From positions 17,820,667-17,884,666 of the forward strand of contig CM048842.1 of the NCBI GenBank assembly GCA_026545765.1: a DNA stretch of 64,000 nt, in the 5' to 3' direction. The translations under genes were made by a program, and so were the position numbers. This document shows, one piece after another, positions 44,740 to 58,007 of this stretch. How positions within the stretch are numbered: position 1 is the stretch's first letter; each line of letters begins with the position of its first letter. The notes under the pieces were generated by a model that was not told where the DNA came from, ran no database searches, and saw nothing but the letters and a program-made list of their open reading frames with translations. Source of the DNA: Plantago major (taxonomy: Eukaryota > Streptophyta > Magnoliopsida > Lamiales > Plantaginaceae).

Positions 44740-47700
44740 AGCTGTCTTCAAATCTGACCATAACTAGTTTCAATGGGCTAGCTGTTGGATTGATATTTTA
44801 GTACGTAAATTGGGAAATAACATTTCCATAAAACTGTACTTATAGTCATGTGAAATAACGAGTTAGATCGCGCGCCCCAGTACTAATTTGTTCAAATCTC
44901 CTGATGGGTTTATGTCTGCTTCAGTCTCTGGTAGTCGCCCTCCGTTACCACCCGTTGGGATTTCTGAAAAAAAATATCCAATGTTTGAGTCATAAAGAAG
45001 ATCTTGCGTTGGTGACAAGTTCTGGTGGTGTCCTGAAAAAAATATCCAATTAGATCACGTGCCCCAGTACCTCATACCCAAAATATAGCTTCTCGGGCAC
45101 CATATATGCTCGAAAATGCATATAAGTTGTGCACAGTCTATTTCCACTCGGGCACCTCACGGCCTCACTTCTATAGTATTAATACCTTAACTTCATGGGT
45201 CGGCGAGTTTTTTTATTTTACTCTTTCGAGTCGGCCTTGCGGGTCTCAAATCGGGCTTTCTTTAGGGGGCAAATGATATATCCTGCAGCATAAAAAAAAT
45301 GATGATGCAGATTAAAGTTATAGAAGCGAGCAGACAGTCCAATTGGAAATAGAAGGGAGCCCGCCCCGGCTAACTAGTTTCAATGGGCTAGCTGGTTGAT
45401 TGATACTTTAGTGCTTAAATTGGGCAATACCATTTCAGAGAAACTATACTAAACTTCATTGTTTGGGGGGATTTTTATTTTACTCTACCGAGTCGGGCTT
45501 GCGGGTATCCAATCGTGCTAGTGTTAGGGAGAAAATGACATATGATGCAGTTTAGAAAAAACGACAAAGTGAAAGAGATGCCAGAGTTTACAACTTCTAT
45601 ACATTTAGAAAATGTTATTATCTGGATCGGGTTGTTATGACATTTGCAATTTTTTTTAGCATCTTCTTCTAATAAAAGTTATACCCATAAAATTTTATTG
45701 CAATGCCATTTTAGAGAACTGTAATTGGCTTATATAGTACTAATACCTTGTCTTCATTTTTGGTGGGTTTTTTATTTTACTATATCTAGTCGGGCTTACG
45801 GGTCTCCCATCGGGCTTGTTTTAGGGGGCAAATGATATATCCTGCAGTTTAAAACAAATGACAAAAAATTACTCTTACACTAAAATGAGATTTCTTCTAT
45901 ATGTCGATTAATATCATAGTTCCGCAATAGTAGTCTTCAAAATTCAACAAATTGATGCTGCAGATTAAAGTTATAGAAGCGAGCCCGTACTGTGTCCAAT
46001 TGAAAATAGAAGGGAGCCCGTACCGGCTAACTAGTTTCAATGGGCTAGCTGGTTGATTGATACGTTAGTGCTTAAATTGGGCAATACCATTTCAGAGAAA
46101 CTGTACTAAACTTCGTTGTTTGGTGGGATTTTTATTTTATTCTACCGAGTCGGGCTTGCTGGTCTCCAATCGGGCTTGTTTTAGGGAGAAAATGATATAT
46201 GCTGCAGTTTAAAAAAAATGACAAAGTGCAAGAGATGCCACAGTTTACAACCTCTACATTTAGAAAATGTTATTATCTGGATCGGGTTGTTTTGACATTT
46301 GCAATTTTTTTTAGCATCTTCTTCTAATAAAAGTTAGGCCCATAAAAGTTTATTACAATGCCATTTTAGAGAACTGTAATTGGCTTCTATAGTACTAATA
46401 CCTTGTCTTCATTTTTTGGTGGGTTTTTTTATTCTACTCTATCGAGTCGGGCTTCCAGGTCTCCAATCGGGCTTGTTTTAGGGAGAAAATGATATATGCA
46501 GTTTAAAAAAAAAATGACAGTGCAAGAGATGCCACAGTTTACAACTTCTACATTTAAAAAAGGTTATTATCTGGATCGGGCTCTTATGACAATTGCAACT
46601 TTTCTCGCATCTTCTTTTAATAAAAGTTAGGTCCATAAAAGTTTATTGCAATGCCATAAGAGTTTAACTTCATGGGTCGGCGGGACTTTTATTTTACTCC
46701 ACCGACTGGGCCTTGCGGGTCTCAAATCGGGCTTTCTTTAGGGGGCAAATGATATATCCTGCAGTTTAATAAAAATGACCATAAATTAGTCTTACACTAA
46801 AATAAGATTTCTTCTATCTGTCGATTAATATCATTATTTCGCAATAGTAGTCTACACAATTCAACGAATTGATGCTGCAGATTAAAGTTATAGAAGTGAG
46901 CCCGTACTGTGTCCAATTGGAAATAGAAGGGAGCCCGCCCCGGCTAACTAGTTTCAATGGGCTAGCTGGTTGATTGATACTTTAGTGCTTAAATTGGGCA
47001 ATACCATTTCAGAGAAACTGTACTAAACTTCATTATTTGGGGGGATTTTTATTTTACTCTACCGAGTCGGGCTTGCAGGTATCCAATCGGGCTTTTTTTA
47101 GGGACAAAATGACATATGCTGCAGTTTAGAAAAAACGACAAAGTGCAAGAGATGCTAGAGTTTACAACTTCTACATTTAGAAAATGTTATTATCTGGATC
47201 GGGTTGTTACGACATTTGCACTTTTTTTAGCATCTTCTTCTAATAAAAGTTAGGCCCGTAAAAGTTTATTGCAATGACATTTTAGAGAATTGTAATTGGC
47301 TGTAGTTGTACTAATACCTTGTCTTCATTTTTTTGGTGGGTTTTTTATTTTACTATATCTAGTCGGGCTTACAGGTCTCCCATCGGGCTTGTTCTAGGGG
47401 GCAAATGCTATATCTTGCAGTTTAAAACAAATGACAAAAAATTACTCTTACACTAAAATGAGATTTCTTCTATCTGTCGATTAATATCATAGTTTCGCAA
47501 TAGTAGTCTTCAAAATTCAACAAATTGATGCTGCAGATTAAAGTTATAGAAGCGAACCCGTACTGTGTCCAATTGGAAATAGAAGGGAGCCTGTACCGGC
47601 TAACTAGTTTCAATGGGCTAGCTGGTTGATTGATACGTCAATGCTTAAATTGGGCAATACCATTTCAGAGAAACTGTACTAAACTTCGTTGTTTTGTGGG

Positions 47701-50280
47701 ATGTTTATTTTACTCTGCCGAGTCGAGCTTGTGGGTCTCCAATCGGGCTTGTTTCAGGGAGAAAATTATATATGCTGCAGTTTTAAAAAAACGACAAAGT
47801 ACAAGAGATGCCACAGTTTACAACCTCTACATTTAGAAAATGTTATTATCTGGATCGGGTTGTTATGACATTTGCAATTTTTTTAGCATCTTCTTCTAAT
47901 AAAAGTTAGGACAATAAAAGTTTATTGCAATGCCATTTTAGAGAACTGTAATTGGCTTCTATAGTACTAATACCTTGTCTTCATTTTTTGGTGGGTTTTT
48001 TATTCTACTCTATCGAGTCGGGCTTCCGGGTCTCCAATCGGGCTTGTTTTAGGGAGAAAATGATATATGCTGCAGTTTTAAAAAAATGACAAAGTGCAAG
48101 AGATGCCACAATTTACAACTTCTACATTTAAAAAGGTTATTATCTGGATCGGGCTCTTATGACAATTGCAACTTTTCTCGCATTTTCTTTTAATAAAAGT
48201 TAGGTCCATAAAAGTTTATTGCAATGCTATAAGAGTTTAACTTCATGAGTCGGCGAGATTTTTATTTTACTCTACCGAGTGGGCCTTGCGGGTCTCAAAT
48301 CGGGCTTTCTTTAGGGGGCAAATGATATATCCTACAATTTAATAAAAATGACCATAAATTAGTCTTACACTAAAATAAGATTTCTTCTATCTGTCGATTA
48401 ATATCATTGTTTCGCAATAGTAGTCTTCACAATTCAACGAAATGATGCTGCAGATTAAAGTTATAGAAGCGAGCCCGTGCTGTGTCCAATTGGAAATAGA
48501 AGGGAGCCCGTCCCGGCTAATTAGTTTCAATGGGCTAGCTGGTTGGTTGATACTTTAGTGCTTAAATTGGGCAATACCAATCCAGAGAACTGTAATTGGC
48601 TTCTATAGTACTAATACCTTAATAACATTTTTTGGTGGGTTTTTTTATTTTACTCTATCGAGTCGGGCTTACGGGTCTCCAATCGGGCTTGTTTTATGGA
48701 GAAAATGATATAGGCTACAGTTTTAAAAAAAAAATGACAAAGTGCAAAAGATGCCACAGTTTACAACTTCTACATGTTAAAAATGTTATTATCTGGATCG
48801 GACTGTTATGACATTTTCAATTTTTTTTACCATCTTCTTCTAATAAAAGTTAGGTCCATAAAAGTTTTGCAATGCCATTTTTAGAGAACTGTAATTGGCT
48901 TCTATAGTACTAATACCTTATCTTCATTTTTTGGTGGGTTTTTTATTTTACTCTATCAAGTCGGGCTTACGGGTCTCCAATCGGGCTTGTTTTAAAATTT
49001 ATATACGCGGTTCGAATCGGTCACCAAGTGGAGATAAAAGTGAGCCCGTTCTGTACCGGGCGTTGGTGGCGTCGTGATTAACTTAATTGCAATGCCATCC
49101 ACATGCCTGATAAATTTAAAAAAAATGTTATTTTTTTATTGGGCTGTTATGACATTTACGGTGGGTATGTAATTTACAGCGCATGCTATTTTTTAAGTTT
49201 TAAAAAAAATGACAAAGTGCAAGAGAACTCACGATTTACAACTTCTAGATTTAAAAAAGGTTATTTTCTCGATCGGGTCATATGACATTTATGCATATTT
49301 TCTCCGCGTCTTCTTTCAATAAAAGTTAGGTCCATAAAAGTTAATTGAAATGCCACCCACAGGACTCGTCAAATTAAATATATTAAATTTATATTTTGGT
49401 GGGTTTTTTATTTTACTCTCTCCAGTCGGGCTTACGGGTCTCCAGTCGGGCTTGCTTTTAAATTTATAGATGCGGTTCGAATCGGTCACCAAGTGGAAAT
49501 AGAAGTGAGCCTGCTCGGGCGCTGGTATGCTAGGATTAACTTAATTGCAATGCCATCCACATGCCTGATATATTAAGAAAAGGTTTTTTTTTTATTGGGC
49601 TGTTATGACATTTACGTTGGGTATGTAATTTACAGCGCATGTTATTTTTTAAGTTTAAAAAAATGACAAAGTGCAAGAGAACTCACGATTTATAACTTCT
49701 AGATTTAAAAAAGGTTATTTTCTGGATTGGGTTGTTATGACATTTGCGGCATATTTTCTCCGTGTCTTCTTTTAATAAGAGTTAGGTCCATAAAAGTTAA
49801 TTGAAATGCCACCCATAGGACTCGTCAAATTAAATATATTAAATTTATAGACGCGAGCCTATTTCCACTCGGGCACCATATGGGCTCACTTCCATATATT
49901 TAATATTTCAACATGACATGGGTCTTTTGGTATGCTATATGTCAGATGCAATTCTTAGCGCATGTTATTTTAAAATAGCCCCGTGCGTTGGCCTTTTTCC
50001 ACTGGCACTGGACGTGGTGCGTTGTTTTTGCTTGAAAAGTTATGCGAGCGTTTCGATCAGGATTTGCAATTTTTTTCGCATCTTCTTTTATTAAAAGTTA
50101 TCCCCATAAAAGTTGATTGCAATGCCACCGACAGGCCTCGTCAAATGACGTTGTTCAATTAAATATATCAGATTTATAGACGCGAGCCCGTCCCGGCTAA
50201 CTAGTTTCAATGGGCTAGCTGGTGGATTGATATTTTGGTACGTAAATTGGGCAATAACATTTCCATAATACCCCCCACTC
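44740..50280. repeat. Complex tandem array with about 1573-bp higher-order period
   Basis: The sequence TAGTTTCAATGGGCTAGCTG recurs near 44767, 45374, 46031, 46949, 47605, 48523 and 50203. Spacing alternates between about 656 and 918 bp in the middle of the array. The anchor GAGCCCGCCCCGGC recurs at about 45358, 46932 and (as GAGCCCGTCCCGGC) 48505; GAGCC(C/T)GTACCGGC lies at about 46015 and 47588. Each pair is about 1573-1574 bp apart. Shorter shared blocks are GAGTCGGGCTT, TTATTATCTGGATCGGG and CTTCTTCTAATAAAAGTTA. The right part (48900-50200) is more diverged. No gene is present. Confidence 0.85.
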
Positions 50281-50297
50281 ATATAATTGGTCCATGT
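50281..50297 (+). repeat. Left target-site duplication of the LINE
   Basis: ATATAATTGGTCCATGT, identical to 57787-57803. Confidence 0.9.
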
Positions 50298-50519
50298 ACC
50301 CATAATAGAGAGATGAGAGAGAGGTAGTGAGAGAAACATAAGAATTCCAAGGGTCAATTACCAATTCAACTCATCGGAAACGGCTAGATTCACCGGTAAT
50401 CATCGCCAACAACACCGAAATCAGTTTGGGGAGGCACAAGAGGAAACTGATGGCTGGACATTGGTACAAAATTGTTGAAGAAAAGCTTGGGAAAGGGAGG
50501 AAAGAACTAGACTGGAAAC

Positions 50520-52622
50520 CATCAACGAAAAATTCATCAACATGTATGTATCCAACTTCCCGGAAGACTGGACGGAGAAGGCGCTGAAAGATATCCTGGA
50601 AAAATTTGTGGGCCGTATCGTTGATGTAACAATCCCGAAAAAAAAAGAGCAAAAGATGGGAAGCGCTTCACCTTTGTGAGATATTATCGAGTCAGAGATC
50701 AAGAAGCCCTTATCAACAGAGCCAAAGGGGTATGGATTGGTCTTCATAAATTATTGGCTAATGTAGCTCGATTCAACAAGATCGGAACAAAGGTGGATTA
50801 TCAAAGACAGCAAGAAAGAGGTAGAGATATGCGAATAACTGGGAAAGCTAATCAGACTGTGTGGAAGCGAAAAGAGGAGCAAAGAAAGATACCGGATGGT
50901 TCAACAGGAAATCGAAACTCTAATCCAGCAGCAAGGTATAATAATGGATCAGAATTACAACACAAAACTAACCCAGAAGTGCTGCCGACTGTTCAGAGAT
51001 TGAACCCAGAGCCTATCTTACCTCGTAATAGGGAGGATTTGAATCAACAAAGAAAGGATGCAGTGGTACAAAACGGATCAGACAAATCGAAGAATAAATG
51101 GGAAGAGAACTGTGTGGTTTTAGAACCAACAGGAAAAATAGAGGAGACTGAGTTACTACAGCTGCTTACTGCATATGGACAAGGGAATGTAAAGATTTCA
51201 AGATTAACTGAAGAGACTTGGGTAGTCGATTTTGGTGATAAAGAAGCATGTCTATCTATACTAAAGGATGAGAGTGATTGGTTAATGGAATCGTTCCGAA
51301 TGATCAAACCTTGGGATAAAGTCGATATCAATGGAAAGCGAAGAGTATGGATTAGCATATATGGTGTCCCGATTCACGGATGGTCTGAGGAAACATTCAC
51401 ATCTATAGGAAGGAAAGCGGGAAAAGTAATTGAGGTTCATCAAGATACAATTGACAGGAAGGACTACCGAAAAGGAGTAGTGCTGATTGAGACTCCAATG
51501 TTCGAAGTAATCAGGAAAAAATCATCAGTACGTATTGAGGGCGAATTTTTCCCGGTCAACTTAGTAGAGGAAATGGCTGCAATTAGTAGCTCAGGTTTAA
51601 GCCGTGGTGAGGCAAATTTGGAGAATACAAATGCAAAAAAACAGATTAAATTTTATGAGAAATCATCGGATGAGTGTTTCGATGAGGATGGCGACTCGAG
51701 TGATTGGAATGAAGAAACGTCCTTTGAAGAAAGGGAGGAGGATATGAACTGGGATTATATCCCGGAAACTCCTATGAATTTACCTGTGGATGAGAATTAT
51801 AATGATGTGATGGAGGGTGTGGCCAAGAGAAATGATAAGCAGATTAATGAACTAAATTGTGGTACTGAAGATGACTTGATGAGAGAAGATTTATCATTGA
51901 AGGAAAAAAATGATTCTGATACTTCTGATGGAGAGAATAATGAAAGTGATGTAGGACAAAATCTGGATCAGGTGCAATCACCAGGCGTCAATTTGAAAGA
52001 GCCGAATTCTGAACTGTCAGAGATGAATCCTGATGATGCTACAGCAGCCCGGAAAAAGAATGGAAAAAAAGGAATTAATCGGAAAAGGAAAAAACAGAAG
52101 CTAAATAGACAAACTGAAGAAGCGGAAGAAACCGATTTGAGTGAGGATGATAGTGATCCGTTTCAACTAGGCCCGGTGATAGAAAGAACCATGGCAGGTT
52201 CAACGAGGCGTACTAAGATGAGAAAAATTATTCAAAAGCATGCGGTGACTCAGAAAACAAGATTTGATAAATGGAGAGAATTTGTACAAGGTATGAGTAG
52301 TGGTGGGAAGGAAGTTTCTGGGGTGAGAAGGGGTAAAGTGAGGGGAAAAAGAGGGAGGAAGCCAAAGAATAAGGAATCTCAATTAGATGGAGGCGATATA
52401 ATCTCGGATAGTCAATTCCGACTTTGCAATAAAGTTGTTGAAAGACCATCTTGCCAAGAGGAAGCAAGGCAGAATGTGGAGAGAGGAATGGAGGCGGGGT
52501 TCATTAAACAACATGATGGAGACAAAGTTATGGAGATATTTAGAGAGTGGGAACAAAGGGATAGGGAAGCCGACATGAAGAAGAAGGAGGAAGCAGGTAA
52601 TGGTACGACAAGTAGTAGATAA
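50520..52622 (+). pseudogene. LINE ORF1, RNA-binding protein, frameshifted
   Basis: LINE ORF1 proteins bind element RNA and assist target-primed reverse transcription. An RRM-like fold begins near 50527 (KFINMYVSNFPEDWTEKALK) and continues, after a frameshift at the A run at 50638-50645, with GKRFTFVRYYRVRDQEALI near 50657. From 50676 the frame is open to TAA 52620-52622. A second region near 51110-51560 (ETWVVDFGDKEACLSIL, RRVWISIYGVPIHGWSEE) resembles the DUF4283-type domain of plant LINE ORF1 proteins. The C-terminal third is acidic, then very basic (KKNGKKGINRKRKKQKLNR). No CCHC knuckle is seen. The original start is unclear; an ATG near 50450 is in another frame. Confidence 0.8.
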
Positions 52623-55600
52623 TGAAGATCATGACTTTTAACATAAGAGGGTTGGGGGGTCTCGTGAAGAGAAGAGAGATCAAGGAATTGATACAAAGAG
52701 AGAAGCTTGAATTTGTATGCATACAAGAGACTAAGAGAGATAGAGTAGATAGGAAACTAGTGGAGTACTTATGGATACACATGTGGATTGGATTTTTTCC
52801 GGAGCTAACGGGATGTCCGGAGGATTACTTAGTATGTGGAGTACGGAGACATTTACAAAAGAGAGTTTTTGGGGCGAGGATGGGGCACACGGAGTGAAAG
52901 GTGATTGGAAGGGAGAGGAAGTAGAGATAATTAATGTATATGCCCCATGTGTGGATTCTAATCGAGAAGAGCTATGGGATACACTTGTGAGGAGAAATAA
53001 GGAGAGAGAAGGAAGAAAATGGTGCGTTTGTGGGGATTTCAACGCAATTAGAAACATGGAGGAAAAAAGGGGAAGTCGAGTAAAGGAGATAAAAGAAGAA
53101 TGAAGGCGTTCAATGAGTTCATCTCAAGAGCGGAATTGATTGACATACCAATGACCCGAAGAAAATTGACGTGGTACCGTGATAATGGCACATGTTGTAG
53201 TAGACTTGATAGATTCTTGTTTTCGGATAATTGGATGGAAAGATGGCTGAATGTAGTACAAATTGGCATCAAGAGAAAATTGTCGAACCATGCGGCAATC
53301 TTATTGAAGGGGAGTAATCAAGATTGGGGACCGAAACCGTTCCGATTTGTGAATAGCTGGACAAAAGAAAAGGATTTCATGGAAGTGGTTAAAGACCAAT
53401 GGAATAAGGAGGGAGTGGTTGACTGGGGTGGATTTGTCATGAAGGAGAAGCTTAAAAGATTGAAAGTGAGATTGAAAGAATGGAGTAGTCATGAGATTGG
53501 AAGAGTTAATGAGAAAATTGATGCCATAACTGAACAGGTTGAGAAAGCGGACCTGGAACTGGAAAACTATGAGGGTGATCGATCCCAGGGAGGAATTTCG
53601 ACTAGGCATCGCGCTTAGTGGTCAATCAGCTCTATTGGGCGAATATGGTGGGGATGACCGCAAGTTCTGGCCCATCAGAAACATATGGATTGGCGAATTC
53701 TGACAGAGAGCAAGCCTCTGTTTTGGCGGCTGGCAGAACTGAGGCAGTGGAGCCGCTCCTGGAAACTGATCCCATGTTCAGGGTAATTAAACAAAGACAA
53801 GAGAATTGGGATGAATTGCATCGCTTACTGCAAGTGCAGGAAAATCTCAGGATACAACAAGCCAAATCAAAATGGATTAAAGAAGGAGACGCAAACACAA
53901 GCTTCTTTCATGGTGTTGTACAGCGTACAGGAAGGTTGAATGGAATTAAGGGAGTTCGAATAGGTGGGAAATGGATAGAGGAGGTGACGGAGGTGAAGCA
54001 AGGGATCCGGGAATATTTTGAAAAACACTTTGAACAAAGAAAGATGGAGAAGTTTGAGTTATTGGGACTTCTTGGGAGCTGTCTGGAAGAGGCGGAAAAA
54101 TTGAGCTTGGAGAAACGTTTTGATGAAGAGGAAACCAAGAGAGCAATTTGGGATTGTGGAACGGAAAAGAGCCCGGGTCCGGACGGATTTGGAGGCCAAT
54201 TCTTTAGATCATGTTGGGACGTGATTAAAGAAGATCTCATCCGGATGTTTGATGAATTCCACAAGAATGGTAAAATTTGCAAATGTATGAATACAACTTT
54301 CATTACTTTGATTCCTAAGGTAAAGAGTCCGGTGAATATTAGTGAATATAGACCCATTGCTCTTATAAATAGTGTATATAAAATTCTTGCCAAAGTGTTG
54401 GCCAATAGGTTAGGTGGTGTGTTAGAAAAGATAATTGCGGAGAACCAATCAGCCTTCATAGGAGATAGAAATATTCTTGATGGTGTGCTTATTGCCAATG
54501 AGATTTTCGATGAAGCAAAAAAAAAAAAGAAAAGAAAATGAGTATTTTTATGATCAAACTCGACTTTGAAAAAGCTTATGATTTGGTAAATTGGAACTTT
54601 CTTCATGACATGCTAAAAGAATTGGGTTTTGGTGTAAAATGGTGTAATTGGATTCGAGAATGTGTCTCTAGTGTTACTAGCTCGGTCCTAGTTAATGGTA
54701 GTCCAACCAAAGAATTCAAGGTTTCTAGGGGTTTGAGACAAGGGGATCCTTTATCCCCTTTTTGTATTTGATTGTAGCGGAAGGACTTAGTAGGATGATG
54801 AAAAAAGTGTGTGATTTGGGTATGTTTAAACCAGTCTTGGTATGTAAGAATAAAATCCCAATGTCACATCTTCAATTTGCGGATGACTCGCTCTTCATGG
54901 GGGAAATGTGCAAAGAAAATTTTGATGTAATTAAAAGCGTGTTGAGATGTTTTGAGTTGGCTTCCGGTCTCAAAATAAATTTTGGAAAAAGTAACCTTAT
55001 GGGTTTTGGTTGTGATGAATCTCAATTAGAGGAGTATGCTTGCTATTTAAATTGTGAAGTTGGTTCAACCCCTTTTTCCTATTTAGGTTTGCCGGTAGGG
55101 GTAGAGCTAAGGATAAAAAAGTGTGGATTAAAGTCAAGGAAAAATTCGAAGAAAGACTTGGGGTTTGGGAGAATAAATTCTTGTCACTAGGGGGGTAGGA
55201 TTGTTTTAACAAAGGCGGTGTTGAATGCACTACCGATGTATTACTTTTCCTTTTTTAAGGCTCCTAAAGTGATTTTAGATGAACTTGTGAAACTACAAAG
55301 GAATTTTTTGTGGGGTGGTAGTATAGAAAAGGAAAGAAAGATTGCTTGGGCAAGATGGGATCTAGTGTGTGCGGAAAAAGAAGAGGGGGGTCTTGGGATA
55401 AAAAATTTGAAAGACTTTAATTTGGCCTTGCTAGCGAAATGGGGTTGGAAATTGCTAGTAGAAGGGAGTGATCTTTGGTTGAGGATAGTGGAGTCTAAAT
55501 ATGGAAGCTTCCTAGAAAGTGTCAAGATTAGAGAAAGAAGAGGGTCACGTTGTAATCATTGGTCGGAATGGTGGAGGGACTTAGTTAATGTAGTAGGGTC

Positions 55601-56552
55601 ATCCGAATGGTTTGTAAATAATTGCAAGAGAGTAATAGGAGATGGTGGATGTACTTCTTTTTGGGAAGAATCTTGGGGTACGTTAGAGAAGAGCCTTAAA
55701 GAATTATACCCTCGTTTGTATAGACTAGAATCTTGTAAAAATTGTGTGGTTAGTGATAGAGTCAAAAAAGTAGATGGGGTTCTACATTGCAATTGGGATT
55801 GGTCTAGAGCTCTTTTTGATAGAGAATTGGAAACGGTTAATGAGATTGAGGGTCATGTTAACTCCCTCTTCTTAACCGAAGGCATGCAAGACAAATGGGT
55901 GTGGAAAGGTGAGCATGAGATAGTTTATACGACAAAGGATGGTTATAGAAAAATTCACAAAGCAGAGAATGAGCTTCCAATGAAAAAATGGGCACCGGTC
56001 GTTTGGAATAAACTAGCTCCCTTGAAAGTAAATGCATTTGTGTGGAAGATGCTCCAAAACAAAATACCCTCTAAAGATAACTTGGGAAAAAGAGGGGTGT
56101 TTTTAGGAGAGGGCAATAATTTGTGCAAATTGTGTGACAAAGGGGAGGTAGAAACGGTGTGGCATTTATTTGGAGATTGTCCATTTGTGAAAAAAGTGTG
56201 GGATTTGATTTATAATTGGTTGGAGTGTGAAAATTTACTTGGAGACAACTTGGAACAATCTCTTGAAAATCATGTGAATAAAAGAAGGAATGGAGGGAAA
56301 GACATTTGGCAAATGATTTGGCATACGAGTGTGTGGTCTATTTGGTTGAGAAGAAATGAAGGACTTTATGGTGATGGCAAAGATTCTCCTTGGAATTTAG
56401 TGGATAAAATTAAAATTACATGTTGGACATGGTTGAAAGGAAAGGGTAAGCTAGGAGCTTATAAATTCTTGGATTCTTGGTTGCAACATCCTGTTCTCTG
56501 TTTTAAAAAAAAAAAATTGAAAATACGGGGAAAAAAAAGAATTGTACAGTAG
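52622..56552 (+). pseudogene. LINE ORF2, endonuclease and reverse transcriptase, frameshifted
   Basis: The ATG at 52622 shares its A with the last base of the ORF1 stop (TAATG). The apurinic-type endonuclease starts MKIMTFNIRGLGG and has FVCIQETK (catalytic Glu), INVYAPC, CGDFNAI and, at the end, LSNHAAILL. The RT has EKSPGPDGFGGQFF near 54170, [46 protein letters not shown] near 54560, [10 protein letters not shown] and the catalytic FADDSLF near 54880. The C-terminus has a zf-RVT block (CKLCDKGEVETVWHLFGDCP near 56125). No RNase H is seen. Frameshifts lie near 52780, 53100, 53600, 54540 (in an A run), 54768 and 55180. Confidence 0.88.
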
Positions 56553-57786
56553 TATGCAGATGTTTCTTGTTTGTTTGCAGGGACTAGAAAGCCATGAAAG
56601 GTACTACAAAGGTCTGGAACGTCCCAATTGGTGCACTTTAATAATTTTGGACAGAGAGCACTATGACTGACTGAGTCGGTTTTCTTGGAACTGAATTGTT
56701 GTAAGCCTTGTATGATGTGAATGGAATAAAAACTGATGATGATTGTGGGAATAATGGGTAGGCACGTGAATGGGATCTAATGGAATAGCAAAATGAAAGG
56801 AGAAAAAGACAACATTAATGATGGCATGTTGCATGAGCCAAGAAGAAGCAATTGATGTTGTTAGTTTCTTTTCTCTCTTTATCTCATTTTGCTTATTAAT
56901 TTTGGGGTCTACTTTAGCATCTTGAAATCTTCTTGCTCTTCACAAAGAACTGATTACATTGGAAAAGGAAAGTTTGGTTTTGTTTTGCTGTAGGTTGAGA
57001 AGGACGACTGGGGGAACTTGTAAAAATATTTATTATCAAGTTGTAACTCAAGGAACTAGACCAATGTGATCTAGTTTTAAATATCTCGAGGTGTCCTCTT
57101 TTGGACTTGGTCATCGTGGAATTGATTGACAAGTAAGACGTTGGTGACCGCATCTTAAATATCTCGCCTTTTCTTCTTCGCGAAAGACAGTTGTTAGGTA
57201 TTAATGCACTTACACATTCCGGTGGGACTTGTTCTTTCGACATGCTTCTACCTTGAGTTACGGTTTTGCCCCTCGATCACATATTAAATTACTTGCCACT
57301 TGACTTGAAAGATAGCATAGGGTGGAGGAATGTGATTAAGAACGGGCCCGAAGTGGATCTGTGGTGCTAGCCATCACCGTTGTCGTGTTGGGCGTGTCCA
57401 GATACTATCCAATATTGGCCATCGAGTTGTGAGGGTTGGTGGATGCGTATTCCAAACCAACACGCACTAAAGTGCGGACTTCGGTAAAACAGACACTACC
57501 GGTGTATCTTATGAATTGACGGTGGATCTTACATAAGCTCTTATGACTATGGGTGATGGATGGGCGTACTTGGATTCATGAAGAAGAGTTTGGCTCTCTT
57601 CAATTCTTTTGGGAGATGTTTTGGTTAAGATTTTTTATGTAAAACCTTCTGGAGGTTACATAGTTGTATTGGTTTGGACTTCGGTGTTGGATTCGGTCAA
57701 TTGACCATGTAATTACGTTTTTGAGCATTCCTTATGCTCTTCATGACTCTTATAATTAATAAAAATTTTGTTGTTTCAAAAAATAT
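56553..57786 (+). other. LINE 3' untranslated region and A-rich tail
   Basis: About 1.2 kb without a convincing frame. It contains AATAAAA near 56726 and TTAATAAAAATTTTG near 57755, both usable as polyadenylation signals. The second precedes the tail and the target duplication. Confidence 0.7.
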
Positions 57787-57803
57787 ATATAATTGGTCCA
57801 TGT
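57787..57803 (+). repeat. Right target-site duplication of the LINE
   Basis: Identical to 50281-50297. Confidence 0.9.
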
Positions 57804-58007
57804 GTGGTATTTAGTGGGTAGAGGAACTGCTTTATTTCGGATGGAGGAAAAAAAACTCATAAATTTCCTAATTGGTCAAATTGGCTAGTATTTTAAAAAT
57901 CTGGGTGTTAAAATGGGTAAAATATGCCGATGAGAGCAGAGCAAAGCAAAAACCTCAGAGGAACCCTAATCTAAGTACCGAGATCAACCTATATCACTTC
58001 TCCTGCA

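Larger units (their letters stand above)
50298..57786 (+). mobile_element. L1-type LINE, near full length
   Basis: It is flanked by an identical 17-bp duplication (50281-50297 and 57787-57803), has two ORFs in L1 order and ends in an A-rich tail (TTTCAAAAAATAT). The length is about 7.5 kb. The first bases (ACCCATAATAGAGAG, then a GA-rich stretch) may be the true 5' end. Both ORFs are broken by frameshifts, several of them at A runs. Confidence 0.92.

Noticed and set aside
53908..54606. Long minus-strand frame (232 codons) across the LINE RT region
   Set aside because: It is antisense to conserved RT motifs of ORF2 and is rich in Phe/Ser/Leu, as expected from the complement of that region. 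No independent support.
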